A stretch of 64,000 nucleotides of DNA from Pseudomonas sp. TH41 (GCF_016650695.1 NZ_JAEKFH010000003.1:2872001-2936000); one strand, 5' to 3'. Shown: positions 27,410-39,438, counted from the first letter of the stretch. Translations and numbers: made by a program. The notes: generated from the sequence alone by a model not told the origin.

Positions 27410-28732
27410 CTAGCGGCTACGAAGTCCTTCGAGCAACTTGTGCGTCGGATATCCATCCGCCGGCCAGCCAAACGACTGCTGGGCGCTGCGGATGGCCTTG
27501 CGGGTATTGGCGCCGATGATCCCGTCGGGATTGCCCGCGTCGTAGTTCCGGGCACTCAGCAAGCTCTGCAGTTCGATCCGCTCGGTACGGCTCAACGGCA
27601 AATCATCTTTGGGCCATGTGCCACTGATCAATCCAGCATCATTGAAACGCTCGGACAACAGACTCACGGCCAATGCATAGGACGACGAATTGTTGTACTT
27701 GAGGATCGCGCGGAAGTTGTCGAGGACCAGGAATGCCGGGCCACGGTAACCGGCCGGCAGCAGCAGGGCGGCTGACAGGTGTTCGGACCCTGCCGGAACC
27801 TGAGCGCCGTTGGGCACCGAGATGCCCAGTTGCTGCCATTCGGCGACGCTCTTGCGAATCGTGCCGTCGGCCAACATGTAATTGAAACTGCCCGGCAACT
27901 GAACTTCAAAGCCCCACGGCTGGCCTTTCTGCCAGCCGGAGCTTTGCAGGTAATGCGCGGTCGAGGCCAGGGCGTCGGCGGGGCTGCCCCAGATGTCGCG
28001 GCGACCGTCGCCATCGAAATCCACGGCGTCGGTGTTGTAGGTGGTCGGGATGAACTGGGTCTGGCCCATGGCGCCGGCCCAGGAACCGAGCATTTTTTCA
28101 GGTTCGATGTCGCCCTGTTGCAGGATCTGCAGGGCGGCAATCAATTGCGCGTGGGCGAACCCGGGACGACGGCCTTCGTAGGCGAGGGTCGCCAGGGAGT
28201 TGATCACCGACTTGTTGCCCTGGAACTGACCGAAGTTACTCTCCATGCCCCATACCGCAACCAATGCCTGGCGATCGACGCCATAACGCTGCTCGATACG
28301 TTGCAGGGTGTCGGCGTACTGGCTAATCAGCGCCTGACCTTTGCGCACCCGCAACGGCGACAGGGCGCCGTCGAGGTATTCCCACACCGGACGGGAGAAC
28401 TCCGGTTGGCTGCGATCGGCATTAATCACGCTCGGGTCGAAGCTGACATTGGCGAAAGCGCGGTCGAACAGGTCCGCGCGAATGCCGGCGGCCAGTGCGT
28501 CCTTACGAAACCCCGCCTGCCATTCGGCAAAGGTCTGGGTCGGCTGGATGTCGAGGTTTTCACCGGTCGGCACCACGGGCGGAATGACCGCAGGGGCTGT
28601 CGCGACGGGGAGGGTCTGAAGCGGCTGGGCGTCAGCGGCGGTCGGTTTTTCCGCGCAGGCGACAAGCAAAATGAGGCTGGAGGCAGCGATCAGTTGGCGC
28701 AGGTGCCAACGACGGGAAAGACAAAGGGGCAT
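27410..28732 (-). CDS. sltB3: Lytic transglycosylase, SltB3-like, with PG-binding domain
   Basis: 440 residues from ATG 28732. Lipoprotein signal with LLVAC (Cys26), then an MltB-type catalytic domain with Glu in AVWGMESNFGQFQG and GSWAGAMGQTQFIPTTYN, then a C-terminal peptidoglycan_binding_1 domain (about 370-435). A frame-longer start at 28774 exists; neither has a good ribosome site. Named by synteny with PA3992. It is a second MltB-family enzyme in the window, told from mltB by its lipobox and wall-binding tail. Confidence 0.87.
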   Translation of the reverse strand: MPLCLSRRWHLRQLIAASSLILLVACAEKPTAADAQPLQTLPVATAPAVIPPVVPTGENLDIQPTQTFAEWQAGFRKDALAAGIRADLFDRAFANVSFDPSVINADRSQPEFSRPVWEYLDGALSPLRVRKGQALISQYADTLQRIEQRYGVDRQALVAVWGMESNFGQFQGNKSVINSLATLAYEGRRPGFAHAQLIAALQILQQGDIEPEKMLGSWAGAMGQTQFIPTTYNTDAVDFDGDGRRDIWGSPADALASTAHYLQSSGWQKGQPWGFEVQLPGSFNYMLADGTIRKSVAEWQQLGISVPNGAQVPAGSEHLSAALLLPAGYRGPAFLVLDNFRAILKYNNSSSYALAVSLLSERFNDAGLISGTWPKDDLPLSRTERIELQSLLSARNYDAGNPDGIIGANTRKAIRSAQQSFGWPADGYPTHKLLEGLRSR

Positions 28733-28795
28733 GCACGGGTCCAGGGAAAACGAATCAGGTGCAGACCTTAACATGTTGAGCGAACGCCTGCCTTT

Positions 28796-28960
28796 TCAGG
28801 CTGCCAGAAAGTAAGAAGCCTCCCAGCTATTAGACTGGAAGGCTTCGCGGCGGTAGCTGCCTTTGCCCTTGCCGGCTCGTTCCTGACGGCTGCGGAACAG
28901 TGGCTGGGCGATGATGGATTTGGCCTTGTTGGGGCCATTTTTGGATGGCTTTTTGCTCAT
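28796..28960 (-). CDS. arfA: Alternative ribosome rescue factor ArfA
   Basis: 54 residues; start MSKKPSKNGPNKAK. AQPLFRSRQERAGKGKGSYRR is the ArfA core; its basic tail reaches into the empty mRNA channel and recruits RF2 to stalled ribosomes. As in E. coli arfA, the coding sequence holds a strong hairpin near its 3' end (separate entry), so the full-length message is expected to be cut and the product tagged by tmRNA while trans-translation works. Sits between holA and sltB3. Confidence 0.88.
   Translation of the reverse strand: MSKKPSKNGPNKAKSIIAQPLFRSRQERAGKGKGSYRREAFQSNSWEASYFLAA
28815..28846 (-). promoter_or_regulatory. Intragenic hairpin in arfA mRNA
   Basis: In minus-strand RNA a 12-bp stem (GAAGCCUUCCAG / CUGGGAGGCUUC, one G-U pair) with an eight-base loop lies within codons 39-49 of arfA. 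Comparable hairpins in enterobacterial arfA are cut by RNase III or end transcription, making a stopless message. No long U-run follows, so RNase III cutting is more likely here than termination. Confidence 0.7.
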
Positions 28961-29058
28961 GAGGATTCCCGCAAGTGAGTGGGTTTTGCGGGGCAAATAA
29001 TCTGCCGAAGTCGGGGTTCTGTCTATAGGGCCAATGGATGTGTTTTGTGTAGGAAGCA

Positions 29059-29144
29059 AGATCAAAAGATCGCAGCCTGCGACAGCTCCTACAGGGGATT
29101 GCATTCTCATGTAGGAGCTGCCGCAGGCTGCGATCTTTTGATCT
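29059..29144. repeat. REP doublet between holA and arfA
   Basis: Arms about 29059-29093 and 29110-29144, GATCGCAGCCTGC type. The right copy ends at the holA stop codon. Confidence 0.85.
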
Positions 29145-30180
29145 ATTCGGCGGGCAAGTTAAGGCGCTGACCGGCCATCAACAACGACAACCGGCTCAGG
29201 CTCATCCACGGCGAGCCCGCGGCCTGGCCCTTGATCTGCGCATCGATGCGCTGAGCTTCCAGTAACAACTGCGCCCAGCGTTGCGCCGAATAGCGTTGCA
29301 GGGCTTTGCTCATCAGTGGTTTGCGTTTATCCCAGACCGGCGGTCGGGCCTGGCTGAAGGCTTTGTCCAGCGGCACACCTTGGCTGTATTGCAGTGACAG
29401 GTTGGCCAGCAGCCGCAGTTCACGGGCCAGGGCCCAAAGAATCACCGGCGGTTCGACGCCTTCGCCCCGCAGCCCTTCGAGCATGCGCAGGGCATGGGCC
29501 GCTTCGCCGTTTAGAATGGCATCGGTCAGCCCGAAAACATCGAAGCGCGCACTGTCAGCCACTGCTGCCTGCACCGTTTCGACGGTGATCTGACCGCCTT
29601 CGGCCATCAGCTTGAGTTTTTCGATTTCCTGGGCGGCGGCCAGCAGGTTGCCCTCAACCCGTGCGGCGATCAATTCGACGGCGTCCTGGCTGGCGGAAAG
29701 CCCGGCCTGGGACAGCCGTTGACGGATCCAGCTTGGCAACTGGTTGGCGTCTACCGGCCAGATCTGCACGAACTGGGTCTGCTGGCCTTCGACCAGGGCC
29801 TTGCCCCATTTGGTTTTTTGCGCACTGCCGTCAAGTTTCGGCAGGCTGATCAGCAACACCGTGTCTTCGGCTGGTCGCGAGCAGTACTCGATAAACGCAG
29901 CGGCGCCTTTGTCACCGGGTTTGCCAGAGGGTAAGCGCAGTTCCAGCAGACGCTTTTCGGCGAACAACGACATGCTCGCACCCGCTTGCAGCAACGTACC
30001 CCAGTCGAAACTGGCATCGGCGGCAAATACCTGGCGTTCGTCGAAACCCTGTTGGCGGGCGGCGGCACGAATGGCGTCAGCGGCTTCCTGGCACAGCAAG
30101 GGGTCATCGCCACTGATGATGTAGACGGGCGCAAGGGCACCTTGCAGGTGTTTGGCGAGTTGGGCGGGGGCGAGTTTCAT
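29143..30180 (-). CDS. holA: DNA polymerase III delta subunit
   Basis: 345 residues. Clamp-loader subunit that opens the sliding clamp. MKLAPAQLAKHLQGALAPVYIISGDDPLLCQEAADAIR is the family N-terminus; length is standard. Follows lptE by 39 bp in the leuS-lptE-holA operon (PA3987-PA3989). Confidence 0.93.
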   Translation of the reverse strand: MKLAPAQLAKHLQGALAPVYIISGDDPLLCQEAADAIRAAARQQGFDERQVFAADASFDWGTLLQAGASMSLFAEKRLLELRLPSGKPGDKGAAAFIEYCSRPAEDTVLLISLPKLDGSAQKTKWGKALVEGQQTQFVQIWPVDANQLPSWIRQRLSQAGLSASQDAVELIAARVEGNLLAAAQEIEKLKLMAEGGQITVETVQAAVADSARFDVFGLTDAILNGEAAHALRMLEGLRGEGVEPPVILWALARELRLLANLSLQYSQGVPLDKAFSQARPPVWDKRKPLMSKALQRYSAQRWAQLLLEAQRIDAQIKGQAAGSPWMSLSRLSLLMAGQRLNLPAE

Positions 30181-30219
30181 AAGAGAGGGTGAACGGGGCG
30201 CCTGAGCGCCCCGTAAACC

Positions 30220-30825
30220 TTACTGCTTCGGCAGTTGGACTGGCGACTGACGCGGAGTATTCGCTTCAGCCTTCTGCGCCGCTTCCAGCGCCGCGGCGTC
30301 AGCCTTGGCCCTGGCTTCGGCAGTCTGCTGCAGTTGATCCAGCTGGGTCGGCGAGAGCTGTTGCAAGCGCAGCATCATGCGCTGAATCAGTTCACGACGT
30401 GTTTCGGTGCGGGCAGTGACGGCTTCCTGATCGGAGCCGACCAGATTGTTGCCGTCATGGATAAAGATTTTCTGCACTTCAAGCTTGTCGCTCATCAGTG
30501 GCAGGTCGTGGGCACCACGAATGTCGTAGTTCAGCACCGTGGTGACCTGATACTCGCCAGTACGGCCGGCACCGGCATAGCTGAGGATGCGCTGGTTTTC
30601 CTGCTCGTCAGTCAGCACCAGTTTGTAGGGGGCGCCGGTGTAAACCTTAACGCCGCTGCCTTCCAGCACCTGGCGCAATTGGATCACGGTTTCGCCGTAG
30701 GCGTTGCGGGCGCTGACGTCGAGTTCCTTGATCGCCAGTTCGGTGGTGCCGGTGCCGCGCAGCTGGAACCCGCAGGCGCTCAGCAGTACGGCGAGACCCA
30801 TCACCAGCAAATTGCGTTTGATCAT
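30220..30825 (-). CDS. lptE: LPS-assembly lipoprotein LptE
   Basis: 201 residues. Lipobox LLSAC (Cys18) followed by GFQLRGTGTTEL, the LptE start. Forms the outer-membrane LPS translocon as the plug of LptD. The Ala/Gln-rich C-terminal tail is longer than in E. coli. Start 30825 is preceded by GGGGAG at eight bases; a start 12 codons upstream lacks this. Confidence 0.93.
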   Translation of the reverse strand: MIKRNLLVMGLAVLLSACGFQLRGTGTTELAIKELDVSARNAYGETVIQLRQVLEGSGVKVYTGAPYKLVLTDEQENQRILSYAGAGRTGEYQVTTVLNYDIRGAHDLPLMSDKLEVQKIFIHDGNNLVGSDQEAVTARTETRRELIQRMMLRLQQLSPTQLDQLQQTAEARAKADAAALEAAQKAEANTPRQSPVQLPKQ

Positions 30826-30914
30826 CTTGTTGCTCCCCTTGAAACCAGGTGGGCCGATCATGCGGCCCGAAAGGTCTTACTCTGCGCCGGGTATGACCTG
30901 GCGCCTGATCCAAT

Positions 30915-33581
<2,667 letters not shown>

Positions 33582-33800
33582 TCACGCCGAATCGGCGTTT
33601 CGCTGCCCAGACAAGCTGGAAGTGGAGTTACAGGAAGCGCCGTAGCATACATGACCGCACTCTACCGAGGGAAACCCTGATTACTGTCGGGGCCCCCCCG
33701 AAACGGGCTGCGAGGGCCGTTGGTCGCGGCGTCCAGCCGGTTTGTTCAGCGAAGCTAAGCTCTAAATGGGGAGTAAGTCTTATCTTCAATGAGGTGAGGG

Positions 33801-34121
33801 ATGGTTGAGTCACGGGAAAAAGTTACAAAACCGGAGCTGTACGAAAGACTGATCGATCGGCTGGGAATGGCCCTGGACGCGGCAAAAACCGCTGGCCAGC
33901 TGCGTGACGAACGTCCTCTTGAGCTGGAACTGCGTGGTTTGAGCCCCGCTGAGTATGCACTGGTCAAGGCGTATCTGGATCGCAGTGAACGTGAAACACA
34001 CGGATGCTTGTCAGAAGCAGTGAAGCAACTCGACGCACCACGTTCAGCCAAGATCATCTGGCTTAAGGACAAGACTCCCGGCAGAGACGCGGTAAAGGTC
34101 CGGTCTCTGCAATTCAAGTAA
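33801..34121 (+). CDS. Conserved small protein of unknown function
   Basis: 106 residues, cytoplasmic, charged, mostly helical by eye; no domain recognised. It is likely real: GAGGTGAGGG stands immediately before the ATG, codon use matches its neighbours and it fills the gap between leuS and the YdcF-like gene. No zinc-ligand pattern, so not a YbeL-type zinc-ribbon protein. Confidence 0.65.
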   Translation: MVESREKVTKPELYERLIDRLGMALDAAKTAGQLRDERPLELELRGLSPAEYALVKAYLDRSERETHGCLSEAVKQLDAPRSAKIIWLKDKTPGRDAVKVRSLQFK

Positions 34122-34233
34122 GGGCACTTGAAGCTAAAGCCATGACTGATGTTTATTTACAGCATAGTGCTTGCACAGTTGTTGTCGCATTGCGTCAACC
34201 CACATAGGCTTCGAGCATCTCTGGAGATGCTCG

Positions 34234-34995
34234 ATGCCTTTTCGTTATTTCGTTAAACAACTTCTACTGCCGCCCGGCATTCTTTTGCTGCTGTTGGTTC
34301 TTGCCTGGTGGTTGCGTCGCTCAAGGCCGCGGCTTGCTGGCTTTTGCTTTGCGCTGGGTGTGGGTGGCTTTTGGCTGATGAGCCTGCCGGTGATGGTGCA
34401 GTGGGGCGCCGAGGCACTTGAGCGTGAAGCGCCGCTGACGCACGATGAATGGGCAACCCTGGGTCAGCAGGCGGACGCGATCGTGGTGCTGGGCTCGGGA
34501 CGCGAACGTGGCGACCTGGCGTGGGGCTCCGACCAGCCGACCGGTGTGGGTCTGGAGCGTGAACGTTACGCCGCACGATTGGCCAAGGCCTCGGGCCTGC
34601 CGGTCCTGACCAGCGGCGGTTTGCATTTCGGCACTCCGCCGACTGAAGCCAAATTGATGGCTGACTCGATGCTCGATGATTTTGGCGTGACCGTGCGTTG
34701 GCAGGAAGGGCGCAGTCGCACAACCTGGGAGAACGCGCAGTTCAGCGCCGAGGTGTTGTTGCCGGAAGGGATCAAGCGCGTTGTGGTGGTGACCCAGGCC
34801 TGGCATATGCCGCGAGCGGTCTGGAGTTTCCAGAAGGCTGGGTTTGAGGTGGTGCCGGCGCCGGTAGGGTACTTGGGCGTGGACAACGCCCGGCCGCTGG
34901 GCGGCTGGATGCCGGAGTTCAAATCGATCTGGCAGAGCGGGCAGTTGTTGAATGAGGCGGTGGGGCAGGTGGGGTATTGGTTGTTTTACCGATAA
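34234..34995 (+). CDS. YdcF/ElyC-type DUF218 membrane protein
   Basis: 253 residues. Two N-terminal membrane helices (about 8-25 and 33-53), then a DUF218 domain with ADAIVVLGSGRERGD, ERYAARLAKASGLPVLTSGG and SRTTWENAQFSAEVL. E. coli ElyC of this family affects peptidoglycan synthesis through the lipid carrier. Start 34234 follows GGAG; a start 21 codons upstream is less likely. Catalytic activity unproven for the family. Confidence 0.85.
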   Translation: MPFRYFVKQLLLPPGILLLLLVLAWWLRRSRPRLAGFCFALGVGGFWLMSLPVMVQWGAEALEREAPLTHDEWATLGQQADAIVVLGSGRERGDLAWGSDQPTGVGLERERYAARLAKASGLPVLTSGGLHFGTPPTEAKLMADSMLDDFGVTVRWQEGRSRTTWENAQFSAEVLLPEGIKRVVVVTQAWHMPRAVWSFQKAGFEVVPAPVGYLGVDNARPLGGWMPEFKSIWQSGQLLNEAVGQVGYWLFYR

Positions 34996-35014
34996 CCGAA
35001 AACTTACACATTCC

Positions 35015-35116
35015 CTGTAGGAGCGAGCTTGCTCGCGATGAGCGTGAGGGCGGCGCTTGCTGGCGGGAATCACGCGTCATCGTTCATGTCCATCGCGAGC
35101 AAGCTCGCTCCTACAG
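35015..35116. repeat. REP doublet at convergent ends of ydcF-like gene and lnt
   Basis: 26-bp perfect arms 35015-35040 and 35091-35116, GTAGGAGCGAGCTTGCTCGC family. Confidence 0.88.
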
Positions 35117-35126
35117 AGTTCGCGTA

Positions 35127-36662
35127 TCAGACAGTCTTGGCCATCCGGCTCGCAACCAACGCCCATCCAAACAACAACACACACACAATGATCAGCGGCC
35201 ACGAACGCCATTGCAGGTACGGCGTCAGGTTGTGCATCGGCACCACTTCGCCATACAGAATGCCGCGTTCGAATTGCGGGATCTGCGCGGTGATCTGGCC
35301 GTACGGGTTGATCAGGCCGGTGACGCCGTTATTCGTGGCGCGGATCATCCAGCGGCCGGCCTCAAGCGCGCGCATTTGCGCCATCTGCAAGTGTTGCAGC
35401 GGGCCGATGGAGGTACCGAACCAGGTGTCGTTGCTGATGGTCAGCAGTAAATCGCTACGGGCGGCGAGGCTGGCGGCGAACTCTGGATACACCACTTCGT
35501 AGCAGATGAACGGCGCAATCTGATAACCCTTGGCCTGCAGCATTGGCTGATCGTCCGGGCCGCGGGCAAAGTCCGACATGGGCAGGTCAAAGAAGGCAAT
35601 CACACCGCGCAGCACTTCCTGCAGTGGAACGTATTCGCCAAATGGCACCAGCTTCTGCTTCAAGTACGTTCCGTCACCTTCGCCCACCACGGTGATGCCG
35701 TTGAAGAAACGCTTCTCGTGGTGGACTTCCTGACGGATCGGTACGCCGGTAATCAGTGCGGAGTTACGCTCTGCGGCGAAGTTTCCCATCATGTTCAGGT
35801 AGCCCTCGGCGGACTCCTTGAGCACCGGGACCGCGGTTTCCGGCCAGATCAGCAGGTCGACGCGCTTGGAACTGAAACTCATGTCGCGGTACAGCGCCAG
35901 TTGTGCGTTGAGCTGCGCCGGGTCCCACTTCATGCTTTGTTCGATGTTGCCCTGGATCGCCGCGACGGTCAGCGGTGCGCCCGCCGGACTGGTCCAGGCG
36001 TGGCCTTTCAGTGCCATGCCGGCGACCCAAGGACCGATCAGCAGCAACACGCCGGCCGCGATAAAGCCCTTACGGCCGGTCTTGATCAGGCGCGAAGCGT
36101 TGTAGATCAGTGCGGCGGTCAGGGCCAGCGTGAAGGACACCAGCCACATGCCGCCGATGGGCGCGAGTCCGGCCAGTGGGCCATTGAGCTGACTGTAGCC
36201 GGAGTAAAGCCATGGGAAACCAGTGAGAAACCAGCCGCGAAACGCTTCCTGGCCGACCCACAATGCCGCGAACGCCAAGGCATCGGCCAGCGGCGCTTCG
36301 TTTCGGCGCAACCACCGCGCCCAGATCCAGGCGGGCAGGGCGAAGAACCAGGCAATCGCTGCGGTGAAGGCCAGCATCAGCAGCCCGGCCAGCAGCACCG
36401 ACGCGCCGCCAAAGTTGTGAATGCTGTAGTAGATCCAGCTGGTGCCGGCGCCAAACAGGCCGAAACCGAAACACCATCCACGGCCCAGGGCCTGGCGTGG
36501 GCTCAGCTCGCGCAAACCGGCATAGAAAAAACCGACCGCCAGCAATGCCAGCGGCCAGAGATCGAATGGCGCCAGGGCCAGGGTGGTGAGTCCACCGGCC
36601 ACCACGGCCAGCAGGTTACCGGGCCAGCCGGGGCGGGTCAGACGATGCAGGGGGTGTGTCAT
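35127..36662 (-). CDS. lnt: Apolipoprotein N-acyltransferase
   Basis: 511 residues. Eight or so membrane helices and a periplasmic nitrilase domain with Glu (LIWPETAVPV), Lys and Cys (FICYEVVYPE). Adds the third acyl chain to lipoproteins, several of which are encoded in this window (RlpA, LptE, SltB3, the C13 protein). Last gene of the miaB-phoH-ybeY-corC-lnt set. Its AGGA and ATG lie inside one arm of a 32-bp inverted repeat (separate entry). Confidence 0.94.
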   Translation of the reverse strand: MTHPLHRLTRPGWPGNLLAVVAGGLTTLALAPFDLWPLALLAVGFFYAGLRELSPRQALGRGWCFGFGLFGAGTSWIYYSIHNFGGASVLLAGLLMLAFTAAIAWFFALPAWIWARWLRRNEAPLADALAFAALWVGQEAFRGWFLTGFPWLYSGYSQLNGPLAGLAPIGGMWLVSFTLALTAALIYNASRLIKTGRKGFIAAGVLLLIGPWVAGMALKGHAWTSPAGAPLTVAAIQGNIEQSMKWDPAQLNAQLALYRDMSFSSKRVDLLIWPETAVPVLKESAEGYLNMMGNFAAERNSALITGVPIRQEVHHEKRFFNGITVVGEGDGTYLKQKLVPFGEYVPLQEVLRGVIAFFDLPMSDFARGPDDQPMLQAKGYQIAPFICYEVVYPEFAASLAARSDLLLTISNDTWFGTSIGPLQHLQMAQMRALEAGRWMIRATNNGVTGLINPYGQITAQIPQFERGILYGEVVPMHNLTPYLQWRSWPLIIVCVLLFGWALVASRMAKTV

Positions 36663-36915
36663 CAGCTATTTCCTGTATCGCGCCGGGTCTGCTGTTACGC
36701 AGGGCAAGGCGCGAGGAGTGTGGTTTGGGTTTTCAAATGAGCGACGAGTAACACAGCCCTGCGTAACAGCAGACCCGGCCCTTCGGGTTGCGCCTGAAAG
36801 CGGGCCATGCTGCGTTGCAGTCCTTGGAAAGGGCAAGCCATTCCCTGCGGCCTGCGCCTTGCCTGGCCCGCTTTCAGGCGCAACGCGATGCAGGAAATAG
36901 CTGATGACACACCCC
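36651..36915. repeat. Nested three-armed palindrome between corC and lnt
   Basis: An outer inverted repeat (36651-36682 and 36884-36915, 31 of 32 bp match) encloses two side-by-side hairpins: 36682-36705 with 36756-36779 (24 bp, perfect) and 36787-36807 with 36864-36884 (21 bp, perfect). The loops are about 50 and 56 nt. It fills nearly the whole corC-lnt gap. The left outer arm contains the lnt ribosome site, start codon and first codons, so folded mRNA would hide the lnt start. It is unlike the REP doublets elsewhere in the window. Confidence 0.93.
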
Positions 36916-36920
36916 AATCC

Positions 36921-37760
36921 TTAGCGGGCAATAGGTGTTAAGCGCAGCAAGTGAATCCGACGGCTGTCGGCGTTCAGGATGCGGAAGCGATAAGGGCCGA
37001 TTTCAGTGATTTCGTTGCGTTTTGGCAAGTGCCCGAACGCGCTCATCACCAGGCCGCCAACGGTGTCGAACTCATCGTCGGAGAACTCGCAGTCGAAGAA
37101 CTCGTTGAAGTTTTCGATGGGCGTCAGGGCCTTGATCAGGAAGTCACCGCTGGGCAGGGGCTTGATGTAGCTGTCTTCTTCGACGTCGTGCTCGTCTTCG
37201 ATGTCGCCGACGATTTGCTCCAGCACGTCTTCGATGGTTACCAGCCCTGCCACGCCGCCGTATTCGTCAATGACGATGGCCATGTGGTTGTGGTTGGCGC
37301 GGAACTCGCGCAACAGCACATTCAGGCGCTTGGACTCGGGCACGAAAGTGGCCGGGCGTAGCAGGTCCTTGATGTTGAAGCTGTCGCCGTTCTCCCTGAG
37401 GATCAACGGCAGCAAGTCTTTCGCCAGCAGCACGCCCATCACGTCGTCGTGGCTTTCGCCGATGACCGGGTAGCGGGAGTGGGCCGAGTCGACCACGGCA
37501 GGCAGGAACTCGCGGGGTGTCTGGGTCGCCTTGATGCTGATCATCTGCGAGCGCGGGACCATGATGTCCCGTACTTGCAGGTCCGCAACCTGGATGGCGC
37601 CTTCGACGATGGCCAGCGCTTCGCTGTCCAGCAACTTGTTTTGGTGTGCGTCGCGCAGCAGCTCCAACAGCTCCTGGCGGTTCTTCGGCTCGTGGGCAAA
37701 AGCCTGGGTGAGCTTACCCAGCCAAGACTTTTGCCCGTTGCTCGATCGATCTTCGCTCAT
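36921..37760 (-). CDS. corC: CorC/YbeX CBS-domain protein
   Basis: 279 residues. Two CBS domains (about 70-195; VRDIMVPRSQMISI and the IDEYGGVAGLVTIEDVLEQIVGDI stretch) and a C-terminal CorC_HlyC domain. No membrane helices, so this is the soluble YbeX type, linked to Mg/Co handling and in E. coli to ribosome function. Six bases separate it from ybeY. Confidence 0.93.
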   Translation of the reverse strand: MSEDRSSNGQKSWLGKLTQAFAHEPKNRQELLELLRDAHQNKLLDSEALAIVEGAIQVADLQVRDIMVPRSQMISIKATQTPREFLPAVVDSAHSRYPVIGESHDDVMGVLLAKDLLPLILRENGDSFNIKDLLRPATFVPESKRLNVLLREFRANHNHMAIVIDEYGGVAGLVTIEDVLEQIVGDIEDEHDVEEDSYIKPLPSGDFLIKALTPIENFNEFFDCEFSDDEFDTVGGLVMSAFGHLPKRNEITEIGPYRFRILNADSRRIHLLRLTPIAR

Positions 37761-37765
37761 AGCGA

Positions 37766-38260
37766 TTACTCTGAATCCTTTGTTGTAACGATAGGGGATG
37801 TTTCTATTTCGTCGTCCGCGTACGGGTCGCGATAGCCCAGTTCTGCAAGCAACGTTCGTTCCAGCGCTTCCATCTCTTCGGCTTCGTCGTCATCTATATG
37901 GTCGTAACCGAGCAGATGCAAGCAGCCGTGAATCACCAGGTGCGCCCAATGGGCGTTTAGTTCCTTGCCTTGCTCGGCGGCTTCGCGCTCGACCACTGCC
38001 ACGCAGATCACCAGATCGCCGAGCAGCGGGATGTCGAGAAACTCGTCCGGCACATCGGCAGGAAACGACAGGACGTTAGTGGCGTAATCCTTTTGCCGCC
38101 AAGTGTGGTTCAGCTCGCGACCTTCCTCTTCGTCGACCAGGCGAATGGTCATTTCAGAGTCGGCAGTGCGCTGGCGCAGAGCCAGTTCGCACCATTGGCG
38201 GAACTCGGCTTCGCTTGGGGCAGACGCTTCGGTAGCGAGTTGCAGATCAAGCTCAAGCAT
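37766..38260 (-). CDS. ybeY: Endoribonuclease YbeY
   Basis: 164 residues. Zinc motif [11 protein letters not shown] (H-x3-H-x5-H) is intact. Acts in 16S rRNA 3' maturation and ribosome quality control. Start [12 protein letters not shown] overlaps the end of phoH by eight bases, so translation is coupled. Confidence 0.94.
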   Translation of the reverse strand: MLELDLQLATEASAPSEAEFRQWCELALRQRTADSEMTIRLVDEEEGRELNHTWRQKDYATNVLSFPADVPDEFLDIPLLGDLVICVAVVEREAAEQGKELNAHWAHLVIHGCLHLLGYDHIDDDEAEEMEALERTLLAELGYRDPYADDEIETSPIVTTKDSE

Positions 38261-39257
38261 CGCGGCGGCTATCCTTTGGGGTGTCGTCTGCCGCACGATT
38301 CTCGAAGCGCTCGTAGGCTTCGACGATGCGTTGCACCAGCGGATGGCGCACAACGTCCTTGGGCATGAAATGGGTGAAGCTGATGCCAGGCACGTCTTTC
38401 AGCACCTCGATCACATGGTGAAGGCCGGACTTGGTGCCTTTCGGCAGATCGACCTGGGTGATGTCACCGGTGATGACCGCGGTTGAACCGAAGCCGATCC
38501 GGGTCAGGAACATCTTCATTTGCTCGACCGTGGTGTTCTGGCTTTCGTCGAGGATGATGAAGCTGTTGTTCAGCGTTCGACCGCGCATGTAGGCCAGCGG
38601 CGCGACTTCGATCACCTGACGTTCGATCAGCTTGGCGACGTGTTCGAAGCCGAGCATTTCGTAGAGGGCGTCGTACAGCGGACGCAGGTACGGGTCAATT
38701 TTCTGTGACAGGTCGCCGGGCAGGAAGCCAAGCTTTTCGCCCGCTTCAACCGCCGGACGCACCAGCAGGATGCGCCGAATCTGCTCGCGTTCCAGCGCAT
38801 CCACCGCGCAGGCAACGGCCAGGTACGTCTTGCCCGTACCGGCCGGGCCGATGCCGAAATTGATGTCGTTACCGAGGATTTCCTTCACGTAGCGCAGTTG
38901 ATTCAAGCCGCGAGGGCGAATCATGCCTTTTTTGGTGCGCAGGGCCACGGAAGGTTCGGCGGGGGAGACGTTGTCCAGCTCTTCGACGGCTGATTCTTGC
39001 AGGAACAAGTGAACCATGTCCGGCGACAGCTCGGTACCTTTGGTTTCCCGGTACAGGCGGCGCAGGAGGTTTTCCGCGGAGGTGGTGTGTTTCGGGTCGC
39101 CGATCAGTTCGAACTGGTTTCCGCGGTTGCGGATCTCGATGGTCAGGCGCTGTTCGATCAAGCGCAGATGCTCGTCGAATTGCCCGCACAAATTGGCGAA
39201 GCGGCGAGCCTCAACGGGCTCGAGGATGAAACGATGTGGTTCGATGGGTGCGTTCAA
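38253..39257 (-). CDS. phoH: PhoH-like ATPase YbeZ
   Basis: 334 residues. P-loop [20 protein letters not shown] and the Walker B region [11 protein letters not shown] are clear; PhoH family. Partner of YbeY in RNA metabolism. The only suitable start is TTG 39257 (then [13 protein letters not shown], the family N-terminus); no strong ribosome site is seen. Upstream it is parted from miaB by a REP doublet. Confidence 0.9.
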   Translation of the reverse strand: MNAPIEPHRFILEPVEARRFANLCGQFDEHLRLIEQRLTIEIRNRGNQFELIGDPKHTTSAENLLRRLYRETKGTELSPDMVHLFLQESAVEELDNVSPAEPSVALRTKKGMIRPRGLNQLRYVKEILGNDINFGIGPAGTGKTYLAVACAVDALEREQIRRILLVRPAVEAGEKLGFLPGDLSQKIDPYLRPLYDALYEMLGFEHVAKLIERQVIEVAPLAYMRGRTLNNSFIILDESQNTTVEQMKMFLTRIGFGSTAVITGDITQVDLPKGTKSGLHHVIEVLKDVPGISFTHFMPKDVVRHPLVQRIVEAYERFENRAADDTPKDSRRDA

Positions 39258-39351
39258 GGTCGTATTTAGCCGCCCTGGGGCAATTAAGATGAAATTAAGG
39301 ATAGCGCCAGTGGCGCGGGTGCGAAAGCTCTTAAAACTTCTAATCGTCGAG

Positions 39352-39436
39352 ACCGCCAAGATCGCAGCCTTCGGCAGCTCCTACAGGGGAATGCTATCCA
39401 TGTAGGAGCTGCCGAAGGCTGCGATCTTTTGGCGGT
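39352..39436. repeat. REP doublet between miaB and phoH
   Basis: Arms about 39352-39385 and 39401-39436, GATCGCAGCCTTCGGCAGCTCC family with an ACCGCCA extension on both sides. Lies just after the miaB stop, inside the operon. Confidence 0.87.
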
Positions 39437-39438
39437 TA

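Noticed and set aside
36666..36917. Mirror open frames on both strands in the corC-lnt gap
   Set aside because: Both arise from the inverted repeat itself (both read GCVISYFL), not from genes.
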